This document shows positions 11,635 through 23,507 of a stretch of 64,000 bases of DNA, piece after piece. Every line of letters begins with the position of its first letter. The stretch's first letter is position 1. The DNA is from Juglans regia (taxonomy: Eukaryota > Streptophyta > Magnoliopsida > Fagales > Juglandaceae), in contig NC_049911.1 in the NCBI RefSeq assembly GCF_001411555.2, positions 5,898,209 through 5,962,208 on the forward strand, given 5' to 3'. Under the pieces are notes generated by a model. The model was not told the origin of the DNA, ran no database searches, and saw only the letters and a list, made by a program, of their open reading frames with translations. The translations under genes were made by a program, and so were the position numbers.

Positions 11635-14354
11635 TCAATGCACACCATTTTCAGACGAAGTCTCACTGGCCGTTAGAAGAACTTCGCTGCTACCAGTTTG
11701 GTTATCATTGTTCTCATCTGGGTCATCATCAATGAAGTCGTCATCATCGAGAAGGGATATTGGCTCATTCAAACTTGTATCAGCAATAAGATGGAATGGT
11801 TCTATGTCAGATCCATGCAAGGGAAGTGTGGTGCCAGACGCATTATCCACGGGTTCTACTTCAACGTAGACCACTTCGTTCTCTTGGAAAGCAGAAAAAT
11901 TCATATTTTGCACTTTATCGTTATCTTCATTTACCAATGGTATAATTGGAACATCATACATGTTTCTATTGGTCACCCTTTGAATGATAGACCAATTACC
12001 ATCCAAACTAGTATCTTTAAGGTAAAACACTTGGGCTGCTTGATCGGTAAGGGCGAATGGCTCATCCTTATACCATTTGCGAAGTGTTGACACTAGTAAT
12101 GTGGTGGCCAACACGTATTCCTCTCTTCCTATCACCGACATCGAACCAGTCAAATCTAAACAAATATACATGATGTTAACTCATGTAGCATAATTGCTTT
12201 GATTGGTGTTCCCCTTTAACAACCACCCCACTATTCTGAGTTTGACGATATTGTCCACGAGCCACTGTATGGAATCTATTGCCATTCATTATGCAAGTGC
12301 CATATGAAGCAACCCATGGGTCAGGCCCACAAGCGAGTGCATATATGTCATTAGAGACAACATCAAGATTTGCTAGGCCCAGTTCTTGAATCTGTCCATA
12401 ATGGGGTGCAACAGATTAAAAATACTATAGAAAGCAGAAAATCAGGAAATTACTTAAGGGCCTTGATTCTATAGGTAACCTACTCGGCAGCGAAACCAGG
12501 TTGGAAATTCTAATTGATGTCTACATTATCTGAGGATATTTCTGTTAACCTCGTATAGTGCTCCCTACATATCGAGGCTACATATCGAGGAAACATACAA
12601 AGTAATAGTGTTATAAAGGTAGCAAATCAGAAATTAATTATTGAGCCATAATTAATGGAATCTCACAATGTACTTACTCAAGGTACTGGCCAATTATTGA
12701 GCACGTACCAACTTGCCTTTGCAAGTATAGTTTGCTCAAATCGATTGGAGGTAGGGGAGCCCAAAGGTCATACCTTTTGTGATAAGATAGAGAAAGATTC
12801 AGATTCAGTATCCTTATCTATATCCTTGTTTCGATCGTCTCGGTTATATATGGTCTCAACATCATAGATATACAAGGAGCAAAACGTCAAGCAATCAACG
12901 TAACATAGGCTTCAACAATTGACCCTTACGAATGAGCCTTATTTCTGACATAATGCTTGAATTTTCTCAAATATCGTTCAAAATGGTACATCCATCTGTA
13001 TTGAACTGGCTCCACAAGGAAATCCTCGCGGGGCAAATGAATGGCGAGGTGCACCATTATATCAAAGAAGGCAGGTGGGAAAATCATCTCAAGCTTGTAG
13101 AGGATGATGGCAATGTCGGATTGTAGTTACTTCAATACTTCTAATGTCAATGTTCATGCGCAATGAGCCTTGAAGAACAAACTAAACTCAGTCAATGCAA
13201 GCCGTATATCAGGTCAAAAAAACCCACCAATTGCAACTGGAAGTAATCTTTGCATGAATACATGACAATCATGACTTTTCATTCATGATATCTATCCATC
13301 ACCAACTGAAACACATATAGAAATGTTTGAGGTAAAACCATCTTGAAATTTAACAGCTGCAAGCCATTCACAAAAACGTCTCCACTGATTTAAATCCAAA
13401 GTGTAGGAGCCAAGGACCATGGAGTACCCAGTAGCTCACGGTTGTAGATGTAATTCCTTCCTTAATCCAAGTTCCATCATGTCCTTACATGCAATAGCAG
13501 TGTCTTTGGTTTTTTCTTCAATATCCATCAAAGTTCCTAAGACATTCTCGCATATATTTTTTTCAATATGCATAACATCGAGATTATGTCGTAAAGGCAA
13601 CATTGACAGTAAGGTAATTGGAAGAATATACTTTGTTTAGTCCAATTCAATTCATCTAGTCTACGTTTTCTCTTTCGTGAACTTTTGTCAAATTCTACAT
13701 TACTAAGTTGTAGAAGTTGTTGGAGTACATCATGTCCCATTAGCTTTGGAGGAAGCAACCAATGGTCCTCGTAACCATTGAATACAACCTTTTTCTTTCT
13801 CCAACTGTGTGCAGCTGGCAAGAAAAGACGAGGACCCATATAACAATATTTTCTCCCATGTTTCAACCACATGAAATCTGTTTCCTCATTGCATAATGGG
13901 CATGTGGTGCCCCCGACCCCCGCGTACGGAAACTTGAGAATCGAGACGCCTGTATGATGACAACACGGTCACACATCCTGATGATAAGTGCCAAGTGTGT
14001 GTACATGCAACAGTGTACAACAAAAACAAAGCAGCGGATAATTTAAGTAAGTCAACTAAGTACCAGAATTGTTTAATACAAATTTACTTATGTAAAATGT
14101 TTAAAAAGAGTTATACAGTTACCCCGAAAAATATAATACAAAGTTCAGAAGTATAAACAAGTGATCCCATATCACTCCTCTGGCGGAACCAAATCCTCAG
14201 GCTTAACCTCAGCATTATCTGCATCAAAATCTGCGTTATCATAAAACGGTATCACATGTAAGTATAATCCAAACAACCCTCGAGAATAAAAATGCATTAA
14301 TGCAATCAATAATTATGCATGTATATGATAAAATATGCATTATGCCCAAAACAT

Positions 14355-15508
14355 CATTTTTTCCGAGAATGAATATTTTTCAACACACGCCAAAGTCTCA
14401 TGAGAAGGTCTATACTTAGTTCGGTTCTTTCACCAACACCACACACCGTGATATGGCGAACCCGGTTTGACCGCCATGTCACGGTTTTGCAACGAAACGG
14501 CTCGAAACCAAACCCACCCACGCCCTTCTCCTTAGCACAGAAACCAAATCCACCCACGCCCTTCGTCTTCTCCATCGTCTTCTCCTTTCTTCTCCTTTAG
14601 CGCATAAACCAAAACCACGATGAAGCTTCGTCTTCTCCTTTAGCGCAGAAACCAAACACAAACCCACGCCCTTCGTCTTCTCCATCGTCTTCTCCTTTAG
14701 CGCAGAAACCAAACCCACGACGAAGCTTCGTCTTCTCCTTTAGCACAGAAACCAAACCCACGTCCTTTGTCTTCTCTTTAGCACAAAAACCCTAAACACC
14801 ACGCAGAAACCCATGAGTCTTCTGAGTCCTCTCCAAAGCTCTGAATCATCTCAGACGGCACGGCAGTGAATCATTTCAGGTTGTGTAGATTTTTTAATGG
14901 CTTGTATTTTTTTTTCTGAGGGTATACAAAGTGGAGGAAATTGAGGTGATGGGGGAAGAGAACCCTGGCAATGGATGATTTGAATGAACAAAGTTGCAGA
15001 ATTCGGTGATGGATGGACAGTTAATCTGGGAAATTTGATTAGCTGATTTAGATCTCTAATTAGTAGGGTGGATGATATTTTTGGACCTTAGATCATCTGA
15101 TAATTAGGGTGTAAAATGTTTTTGAAGATGAGTGTAATTGTTTTTCTTGTACAAATCACACTTGACTACTGTATGATACGAACTCTGTAAAAAAAGTTGA
15201 TTTTGCTGGAATTTTATATCCTCCAATGGACATTTGCAAGATGCTTATCTTCTCTTTTAGCTACACTCTGTTCAGCCACGCCATCCACTACAATGTTCAG
15301 TTGGTGTTGGTAAAGAAACGGCGGAGGGGCGAATACGAATGAAAGATTTGGGCGAGAAGGTTGAAAACATGGGGAAAAGGTTGAAAACGTGAAGTAGTCT
15401 TCCAAAACGAATCGTTTTGAAAAAAAAAAAAAAAAAACCAGCTCAGCTGGTGTGTGGTGTTGGAGATTTAAGTGGGCCTATGAGTAGAATTACTCAAATC
15501 TCATTTTG
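14355..15508. mobile_element. Probable extra insertion bracketed by an 11-bp direct repeat
   Basis: GCCCAAAACAT occurs at 14,344-14,354 and 15,509-15,519. Without the enclosed piece and one repeat the host LTR would be 2,199 bp, close to the 2,192 bp of the related LTR at 29,243-33,939 after removing its own insertion. The insert holds a tandem array and an AAACCCTAA-type box (about 14,787), resembling a captured plant gene 5' region. No clear terminal inverted repeat is seen, and the LTR relative resembles sequence just left of the right repeat, so the ends are uncertain. Confidence 0.45.
14495..14790. repeat. Degenerate tandem repeat of a CACGCCCTTCGTCTTCTCC-type unit
   Basis: Units mixing AAACCAAACCCACG, CGTCTTCTCCTTTAGC and GCAGAAACC recur about five to six times, with two longer blocks (about 14,550-14,610 and 14,660-14,730) nearly repeating. 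Short open frames on both strands here are products of the repeat. Confidence 0.7.
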
Positions 15509-18500
15509 GCCCAAAACATATCCATAAAAAAAATTTCCTGCCATTTTCCCAGAAAATGGCCCACAACAATAATCCATCATTTTCCTGAAAATGATTCATA
15601 TAAAATCCTTTTATCCAACATACGCTATTTTTCCAGAAAATAGCCTATTATCAATTTTAACCGTATGCACCATGATCTCCCCTACGGATCATTTGCACAC
15701 ACTAGCTCCCATCGTCACACCACGGGTAACGATCGTGCGAGTGACTTAGTAACGAGCGATGTCCAGTTTCGCTCCCAGCACGTACGTGTCCAAACATCCT
15801 CTATCCCCCGCTAGCAGAGGGGCCACGGAGTCGGCACGAGAGCGTTACCATCCCGTCCGATCCCATTGTCACCCAGCGACAACCCAGGAGACATCACTCA
15901 GTATATTTCGCTCCCAAGTGACCAGAGGAGCTCCACCGAGATAATGCCTCATCTCGGCTTGGGGTCGTGATACACACACACCCAAAACCATTTCTTACAT
16001 GAAATCCAGTTTTCATAAAATACACATGAACATGTGTGCAATCATAAGAAAACCCAGTTTTCTTTTACAAACATGAACACGCGTGCAAATATGCCATTAC
16101 ATGAGACGACACAATATCCAACATCCAACATCCAACAAATCACAACACATAACTACATTTTAAAATCCATCCGACCCTCTTACTCCTCGGACTCAATCCG
16201 GCACAACCAACCAGTTCATAGTAAATATAAGTTAGTGCAAAAATACATTTAAATCTCAAAAGTTTTTTGGAAAAATACTTACAATGCTATAATATAATTT
16301 TTGAAAGATCACGAAGATGCTAAAAGTGGCGGCACAACAATGTAACAGTGCAAAATGCACTAAGGCCGTGGGTCTCAAAATGCTAGATTTTGAACGGGGA
16401 CAAACAAAGACTTGAGATTACTAGGGAAAGGCTTACGGATGTCGGTGAAGCTAATTGTAGTGGTGGTTGGTCGTGAGTGGCAGCGAAGAGGGTAGTTGAA
16501 GTCCAAAAAGCACAAATCGGAAAATGAGTTAGAGGAGCTTCAAAGGTGGCGGATCAGGGCTGAGCTTGGGTGATTTAGGTTGCTAGGAGGTCAAGGATGA
16601 TGTGGTGAAGAGATGGTGGCCGGAGTTGGCGCGATGGCGGGGCTAGAACAAATGGTGGCCGCGGTTTTAAGCCGTGCGTGGGAGCTCACGACGGCGTGAG
16701 AGGGGCTAAAAACAAAGGGGGTGAGGTCGCGGCCTGTGGGGAGATGAATGAGTGGGGCAGTGACGGCAATGGGTGGCACACGACGGCTTTGGAGGACGAC
16801 ACAAGGATGGGGAAGAGAGGGAGAAGTCGCGTGCGGGAGAAGAGAGAGAGAGGAGAAAAACAAATGAAGAGAAAAAGAAGAGACGGAGAAAATAAAGAGA
16901 AAAAAAAAAGAAAAAGGAAAAAGAAAAGGTGAGAGAAAAAAATGAGGTCTAATTCTCACATCTTGGTCACAAAAATGATCTAACAAAAAAGATTTCAAAA
17001 CAGCAAATTAAATAAAATAATTTGAATGTAGTGATTAAATAAAAGTAAAATAATTAAATCCAACAATAAACTAATTAAAAATAAACAGCAATTTAAATGC
17101 ATAACAATAATTAATATTAAGAAAACATATCAAAATAATTTACACAAATTAAAAATTATAGAAATAAACCAACAAAAATTCGATAAACTTAAAACAAGAG
17201 AATCAATATTTAAATTAATAAAAATAACCATTCAATTAAAAATACGCTAAAATACGACGTGTTACAGGGCAAGCCAACTTTCCCTTAGTGCTCTAACCTG
17301 AAAGATTGGCATATGTGGACAAATCATTTATGGTCCACAAAAGTGCAGCATGTAAGTGGAAGTGTTCAGACTTTGATGCTTCATAAGTATCTACCCCAAC
17401 CTCCCATAACTCTTTTAATTCAATCACTAATGGTTGCAAATAAATATCGATATCGTTTCCTGGTGCTTTGGAGCCAGGAATGAGCAAGGACAACATTAAA
17501 TACAGAGCTTTCATGCATAACCAAGGGGGCAAGTTGTATGGCATGAGTATCACTGGCCATATGCTATAAGGTTTGCTCATATTATTGAACAGGTTGAAGC
17601 CATCACTGGCTAGACCCAGCTTGACATCGTGAGCATCTTCTACAAACCAACTGTGGTCTTTAACAAATTGCCTCCACATTTTATAATAACAGGATGCTTT
17701 AGAGTACTGTGGTCATCAACTCGTTGTTCTTTATGCCATTTCATAGATGTTGCTATATTTTTCGACATAAATAGTCTTTATAACCTCGGTATAAGAGAAA
17801 AGTATCGCTATACCTTTTGGGGAATATTTGCCTTTTTCACCCTCGTTGACACCCACATTGACTCCTTGCATTTAGAACAAGCGTCTTTGTCCATGTCATC
17901 TTTCCAAAATAGCATGCAGTCATTTGGGCATTTGTCGATCTTGACATAACTCAAACCACGCTCCAAGTGTCGAGCCTCGTGGTGTGAGTTAGGCATCTCA
18001 ATATTTGGAAAAACTGCTTTTAACAATTGTAAAACCATGTTAAATGACTTGATAATCCACCCTCCAATTGTTTTAATATGAAGCAGCTTAACCATAAATG
18101 AAAGCTTTGAGAACTTTCGGCAACTTAGATGAAGTGGACGTCTCGTATCCTCGGTGAAATTTTTTTGATTGCCCTTCACTCATTGAAGGCTCAGAAGTAG
18201 TGCCATGTTCCTTGCCTGCATGGTCCATGAATGATCCAGCCCGAATGTCATCTATCATCTCATCCATATCATCAACGTAATTCTTATTTTCATTAATTAT
18301 ATCTTCATCACCATCTAACGAATTAACACTCCAATTTTCACCCTTCCCATCAAATATCCAATGTGTATAACTTAGATCAATACCAATTGTGAATAAATAA
18401 TCTTCAACTTCATTGATTGGCAGTAAAAGGTTATTATGACATCTCTGACATGGACACCTGAAGGTAGTTCTTCCAAGTGCATGGGATTTTGTCATTGTGA

Positions 18501-18573
18501 GGAGTTTATTAATCCCTTCACCAAATTCACGTGACGTGAACCTGTTTGGTATATGCATCCAATTCTTGTCCAT

Positions 18574-19385
18574 TTGAGCCTCAATTGATTTTTGACTTTT
18601 TCAACCAAGCACAGATAAAAATATATAAATAAGCATGTTGATTAAAATGATTAATTAACAAAGATCAGAAAAAAGAAATGGTATCAAACATATTTACATT
18701 TCTGTGTTAAAATTATTTTGTAATCTTACAACCATCAATGATGATTTAGTAAGGTACATTCACTCTCATATCAATATGCATGGACCATTGTATTTGGGAA
18801 ATGGTATGCATAGTTGCCTATACCAACATATTTACGTTAAAGTGTGATAATATTATATCCAAAATATTCATGGAAAGCAGAAAAGAGTATAATAGTGCAC
18901 TAACCAGAGAAGCATGCTGAATACTGCAGTTTATGTATTGTTAAAATAGGGAAACATGAATGAATTGATTTCTAAGGGGTTTATATAACCATAACAAGCC
19001 ACATTCAAAATTGGCCACAAACAATGGTTCTTCGTGCACCCAAAGGCAAACTAACATATTTAGATGGATTTGGGTCTTTCAGTCCATCTTATTGAAAAAA
19101 ACTAACCACATTACCCACATTAGTCAAGTTAGCCCCTTCAACCTCTTTTTCAATGTGAACCAAAATCAGGACTAATTTTCAGTCGTGCTTCTCTGATGTT
19201 ATAATGTACAAAAAATCGTGTGGGTAGTTCGGATTGGGGAAAAAAAATGTTCCAAGCATGAAATTGGATAGTTGAAAAGTGTGGGTACAAAAATGAACAG
19301 CAAAAGTTATACCCTTTAACATACAACTATATAGACGCTTATATATAACAATTAAACATGTTTAACAACAAAAGCTACACTTATA
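18574..19385. other. CACTA interior upstream of TNPD; no gene recognised
   Basis: AT-rich, non-coding, immediately 5' of the TNPD start on the minus strand, so it should contain that gene's promoter and 5' UTR. No clear TATA element could be chosen. Confidence 0.4.
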
Positions 19386-19555
19386 TCTTATATATAATAA
19401 GCGTCGATAAGGCATGAATAGTATTTTCGTCTAACAATTTTATTTCCTATTTTGCCCCTTAGCTTTTTTTATTTTCCAATTTAATCCTTCAGTTTATTAA
19501 GCGTCGATAAAACATGGAGCTCAAAACATGGAGCTGCTTTTATTTTGCCCCTTAG

Positions 19556-19665
19556 CTTTAACCTTTATTGCTGCTTTTACGTTTTTATCCATATCCCTTT
19601 ATTCCTGCTTTTACGTTCTTATCCATATCCCTTTATTGCTGCTTTTACATTCTTATCTATTCGTT
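19556..19665. repeat. Tandem repeat of about 35-39 bp
   Basis: TTTATTGCTGCTTTTACGTT / CTTATCCATATCCC is repeated almost three times. It produces overlapping hydrophobic open frames (19,528-19,982) that are not supported as genes. Confidence 0.75.
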
Positions 19666-20252
19666 TGTTTCCAATTTTCCTACTTTATGCTCTTCTTCTT
19701 TTGTTTGCCGCCTTACTTTTTGGTCTTCTTCTTTGTTATGCTTATCCTACCATTTTATCTATTTATCCACCGTCTTTATATATAATTTTTAGTATTCTTG
19801 AACCTACAGTTATATCTATTTATCCAAATCAAAACATCTTCGAGTTCTGGAAACTTTTTTCTCTGCATCTCACGGATCGTCTGGTACGATTTCTTATTTC
19901 CTTCTTCTTACTTAATTTTTTTGATTGTTTATTACATAATATGCTCACAGAGCAGTTAGATATAAACAACAAATTTACGTAGTTATATTTTTTTATGACT
20001 TATTACATATTTTTTCCAGACTTAATAGTTACATCCAAAAGATAATTTACATAGGTTCATAACAGAATAGACATATGCATGAGAAAGAAAGTTGAAATTA
20101 CAGGTAAAGAAAAAAAGTTAAGCCTAAACAGATTAGTCAAGACGAGCTTCCAATTTTCACATCTTCGGACCCAATATTTACACGTAAAATATAAATAGAT
20201 ATTTATTGGTTTCCCAGCTTTTTTTTTAAATGCCATTGCTTTCCAGTTAAAT

Positions 20253-21701
20253 ATGAATTTTGAGTGCTTTCATGAAATAGCTCAGTGGATAATTAATTCT
20301 CGAACCATTGTCGAAAATATTGAATACGAGGAATCGCCACTTAAACCACCAGATTATAATATTATTCCTTTCAATCAACTTGATATCTACAAAGATACAG
20401 ATGCAGAAGTAGGTATGTATTATATAAATTTTTCAATATTTTTATATGTTTTTCTTCTTACATAATAATGATAATAAATTTATAAATTAGATATCCTGGC
20501 AATAGCAATGATGACGAATGCACCAAGACAAGTTAATACAAGCCATGGCAAATCATTGGTACAAGACATATATGTGATCGATTCAAGGTATGAATATATA
20601 TCTTTTTATATCGATAAAAATATTTTTACCCTAATATCTTATAATATTTTTATTATTGTGAATCTAAGATTATTTTTTACTTTTACAGTTTAAAGGTTCT
20701 ACGTTTGGCAATGTGGAACAAATTTGTCCACGATGAATGCTCTGAAATTTGTAATATTATTATGGAAAAGCCAATTGTCCTTGCAACAAAAATCAGAGTC
20801 TCTTCGTATAACGGTATTTTTCCTTACTATTAACATTCTCATTAATTACTTATCTTGCATTTATATATTTATTTATATATGTTTATAATGTAGGCTTATC
20901 ATTATCGTCACGACCTACGAGTGTCTTCACCATTGAGCCATTTCTTGCATCTGCCATTTCATTACGTGCATGGTAAATTATATGCCTAAATTAATTTATT
21001 ATACTTGTTATTTAAATGCAATATAGATTTTATATTAACCTTTATCAATATATTAATATCTTTGAATATATTATCCTATATATTTAGTACATATTTGTTA
21101 TTATTTAAATGTTTTACTCTATTTATCAATTCAATTGTTCAGGGCAACAGAAAACAACTTGTTACTTGAGGAAACAATTGCCAAAAATTTGGATAGGCCA
21201 GTTGCATCAACATCAGGTTCTACCGATCCATTAGTCAAAATATCAGAAATTGTGGAAGCCTTAAAGTCTATTCCAGCAATGACGGTATAATTTACATTTA
21301 TCGTTTACCTGATCAATGAAAATAATTTCTATACAGTTGTTTATTTTTATCATTTTTGAAAATATAGAGATTAAATGTTAGTTTTTATCAAATGAAAATA
21401 AAAGAAAACAACTTGTCATTTGTGCCTCATGAATTCGAAAAAATTCTGATGTTTTGAGTAAAAATATTGGTTATTTATTACCTTCAATTAATATGATATT
21501 ATTATATCTTTATTGATACATTTAATTGCCAATTTTAATGCAGCGATCAACATTTATGGTTAGAGGCAAATTTACAATATCTGATCTGCATCAACCATTT
21601 TTTTACTTATCATGTGCAAAGTGTAGTAAAACCACTGGATACGAAAAAGATGAAGAGTTTTTATGCTATAATTGCAAAGAACAAACAACCGCAAAGCCAA
21701 G
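20253..21701 (+). CDS. RPA1-like single-stranded DNA-binding gene fragment, six exons, both ends missing
   Basis: Exons with GT-AG borders: 20,253-20,412; 20,491-20,587; 20,689-20,813; 20,894-20,972; 21,143-21,284; 21,544-21,701. All junction codons join in phase with no stop. Exons 3-4 encode VLRLAMWNKFVHDE...KIRVSSYNGLSLSSRPTSVF, the OB-fold pattern of plant RPA1 large-subunit paralogues. Exon 6 encodes YLSCAKCSKTTGYEKDEEF and CYNCK, a C-X2-C...C-X2-C zinc ribbon as in the RPA1 C-terminal domain. Family members bind ssDNA in replication and repair. The N-terminal OB fold and the last exon are absent; after the final GT donor only about 100 bp remain before the CTAG end. The first ATG may be internal: an AG acceptor-like TTTCCAG lies just upstream. 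It is probably a captured fragment, yet unusually free of stops compared with the CACTA genes around it. Confidence 0.68.
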
Positions 21702-21801
21702 GTAAATATTTATGGTTATATTTGAAAATTAACAATTTTTACATTATAATTGTAATATACTATTTCGTAATAGTATATATATGCCGACGTGTTTCCTTTT
21801 A

Positions 21802-21804
21802 CTA

Positions 21805-21854
<50 letters not shown>
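21802..21854. repeat. (TA)n microsatellite
   Basis: About 25 TA units directly after CTAG of the possible Helitron end. Confidence 0.9.
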
Positions 21855-21857
<3 letters not shown>

Positions 21858-22011
21858 TAGAATTATTATACGCCTAAAAGTTTAAATGATGAAACAAATC
21901 TATCAGAGGAGAGAGCTTATCGCAGGAGGTGCCGCACTGCAGTACGGTGAGACGACAATGGGGAAGCCTAAAAACAGAGGGAGAGAGGCCGGAGTAAGAG
22001 TTAGAGTGAGA

Positions 22012-22047
<36 letters not shown>

Positions 22048-22668
22048 CAGGGAGATCATCAGATGGAGGAGATAAGACTCACAGTCACGGCGATGCTAAG
22101 GAGCGGCTACCAGAGTCACAATGTGGGAGCGACGGCTACGATTACGAGAGACTTACGGGTTTAGGAAGACAGAAAAAGGGAGAAAAATAATTTGTTTCAC
22201 ATGTGCTACGCGGTCGTTTTGGTTGCAAATTACATATATACCCAAGATATAACGGCAGATTTAATATCACCGTAGCAAATCGTGCCAAGCACAATAGGAA
22301 ATTCAGGGGTTTTAGCGATAACTACATACTGCTGCAACAAAATAATAGTTCTTGGGGGTTAAAGGAATCGACGCATACTATTTGCGGCAGCACCATATCA
22401 CCGCAATAAAATTGCCTTTGCCGACGATAATACTCATTGTCGGTACAAATATTCCCAACTATGTCTTGCGGCGAATCTTGCTCGCCACTAATCATAACTA
22501 TTTTTGCAATTACACAAATTGCTAGATTAACAAATCAGATGTTCATTTATTTGCGGCGATAAAAAGTCATTGAAAATAATGGCCTATTTTGCAGCGAATC
22601 CTTCTTGCTGCTAATCATAATTATTTCGGCAACTACACAAACTGCCAGATAAACAAATTTATTATTAC
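21855..22668. other. CACTA right subterminal region
   Basis: Contains a (GA)n run at about 22,013-22,045 and many TTGCGGC / GCGGCGA / CACCGCAA motifs between 22,380 and 22,640, matching the motif beside the terminal repeats. The open frames here (for example 21,886-22,164) are driven by the GA repeat and are not called. Confidence 0.65.
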
Positions 22669-23368
22669 TATGGGTGTAAATTTAAACCAGAAAACTGGAA
22701 AATCGGACCGGACCGGACCGGATCGGTTGATCTGGTTTTGAACCGGTCCGGTCCGGAATAGGTTCCTATTTTATGAAAACCGGCCGGTTCTGGTTCCGTA
22801 GTTTCCGGGACCGGACCGAACCGGTTGGAAAAAAAATATAAAAATTAATTTTATATATTATACAAAATATTTATATATATAATATATAATTATATGTTAA
22901 ATTCTTATATATAATATATATCATTATATATCATATATGAAAAAATTTCATATTATAATTTATAAATAATAACATAAAATATTAATCTTAAATATGAACA
23001 TTTGTAATTTATTTGATCATATGTTATTAATATAATTATATATAAGATAATGTTGTTATAATTTATAAAATAAAAGTTTAATTTTAAAGATGAAAATTTA
23101 ATTGATCATATGCTTTAAGCATAATATATATATATTAAATTATTAATAACATTTTATAATAAGAAGTAACACTTTATTATATGTTTTTTACATTTTAAAA
23201 AAATGGGAAAATCGGATCGGACCGGACCGGAAACCGGTAAAACCGGAGGTACCGGTTTAGGAGGATAATCGGGGCGTAATCGGTTTTGAAAAATACAAAA
23301 CCGGTACATACCGGTTCGGTCTTAGATTTTGTCCAAAACCGGACCGGACCGGACCGGTTACACCCCTA
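22669..23368. mobile_element. hAT-type MITE with ACCGG repeats, copy 1
   Basis: Ends TATGGGTGTAAA and GGTTACACCCCTA, with clusters of ACCGGACCGG near both ends and an AT-rich core. Flanks ATTATTAC and ATTGCTGC agree at 5 of 8 positions, a decayed 8-bp TSD. Copies 39,141-39,664 and 56,519-56,684 give clear 8-bp duplications. Confidence 0.8.
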
Positions 23369-23507
23369 ATTGCTGCACACAACATTTGTGGCAAGAAAAA
23401 GTCACCACAAAAAAATGGTGTTTGACCGCGATTGAATTAGTTCCCGAGAAACAAGGAATTGTCAAGCACCAAATGGGAAATTTGCGACGGAATCACTATA
23501 CCAAGAA

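Larger units (their letters stand above)
13903..17266. mobile_element. Solo-LTR-like element inside the TNPD gene
   Basis: Starts TGTGGTGCCCCCGACCC, ends CGTGTTACA and is flanked by GGGCA (13,898-13,902; 17,267-17,271). Removing it rejoins the transposase reading on both sides. It has TG...CA ends, no gag-pol and no second LTR, so it looks like a solo LTR, probably of gypsy type by its GC-rich TGTGGYGCCC start. Its left part is matched, inverted, by 33,939-33,284 and 30,783-30,520. Its right part (about 16,150-17,266) matches 32,260-33,283 directly. About 1.15 kb (14,355-15,508) is extra relative to the inverted relative. GA-rich open frames near 16.6-17.0 kb are not genes. Confidence 0.85.
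11635..18573 (-). pseudogene. TNPD/TNP2-like CACTA transposase, decayed and split by an LTR element
   Basis: Minus-strand domains in order. 18,573-18,088: transposase-associated domain (MDKNWMHIPNRF ... RCPCQRCHNN ... THWIFDG). 18,100-17,808: CPNDCMLFWKDD...CSKCKESMW zinc motif. About 17,800-17,690: RLFMSKNIATSMKWH, with an internal stop. 17,679-17,293: LGLASDGFNLFNN...LPPWLCMKALYLMLSLLIPG...DIDIYLQPL, the TNP2 core. Then the LTR insertion 13,903-17,266. 13,872-13,537: WLKHGRKYCYMGPR...SIFFQLPY. About 13,290-12,930: DUF4218-like SHDCHVFMQRLLPVAI...PPAFFDIMVHLAIHL...RWMYHFERYL. 12,300-11,635: DUF4216-like VARGQYRQTQNSGVVVKGEH, then EPFALTDQAAQVFYLKDT and an acidic tail. Start is the Met at 18,573. 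The enzyme would cut CACTA ends; stops and frameshifts make it non-functional. Some gaps may be introns. Confidence 0.88.
19386..21805 (+). mobile_element. Possible Helitron carrying an RPA-like gene fragment
   Basis: The segment starts TCTTATATATAATAAGCG after an A and ends TTTTACTAG before a T, fitting the Helitron rule (5' TC, 3' CTRR, insertion between A and T, no TSD). RPA-like single-strand-binding genes are known cargo of plant Helitrons, and one lies at 20,253-21,701. The usual 3' hairpin just before CTAG is not obvious and no Rep/helicase is present, so this would be a non-autonomous element. The alternative is direct capture of the gene fragment by the CACTA. Confidence 0.42.

Noticed and set aside
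11698..12090. Plus-strand 130-codon frame
   Set aside because: Shadow of the DUF4216-like part of the TNPD gene on the minus strand.
16591..16998. Overlapping open frames on both strands in a purine-rich block
   Set aside because: Composition effect inside a non-coding LTR; the same block at 32,552-33,077 gives different, unrelated frames.
19528..19982. Three overlapping hydrophobic frames resembling membrane proteins
   Set aside because: They arise from a T-rich tandem repeat of about 37 bp read in different frames; no start context or conserved domain.
21886..22164. 92-codon frame with an Arg/Glu repeat
   Set aside because: Driven by a (GA)n microsatellite in the CACTA subterminal region.
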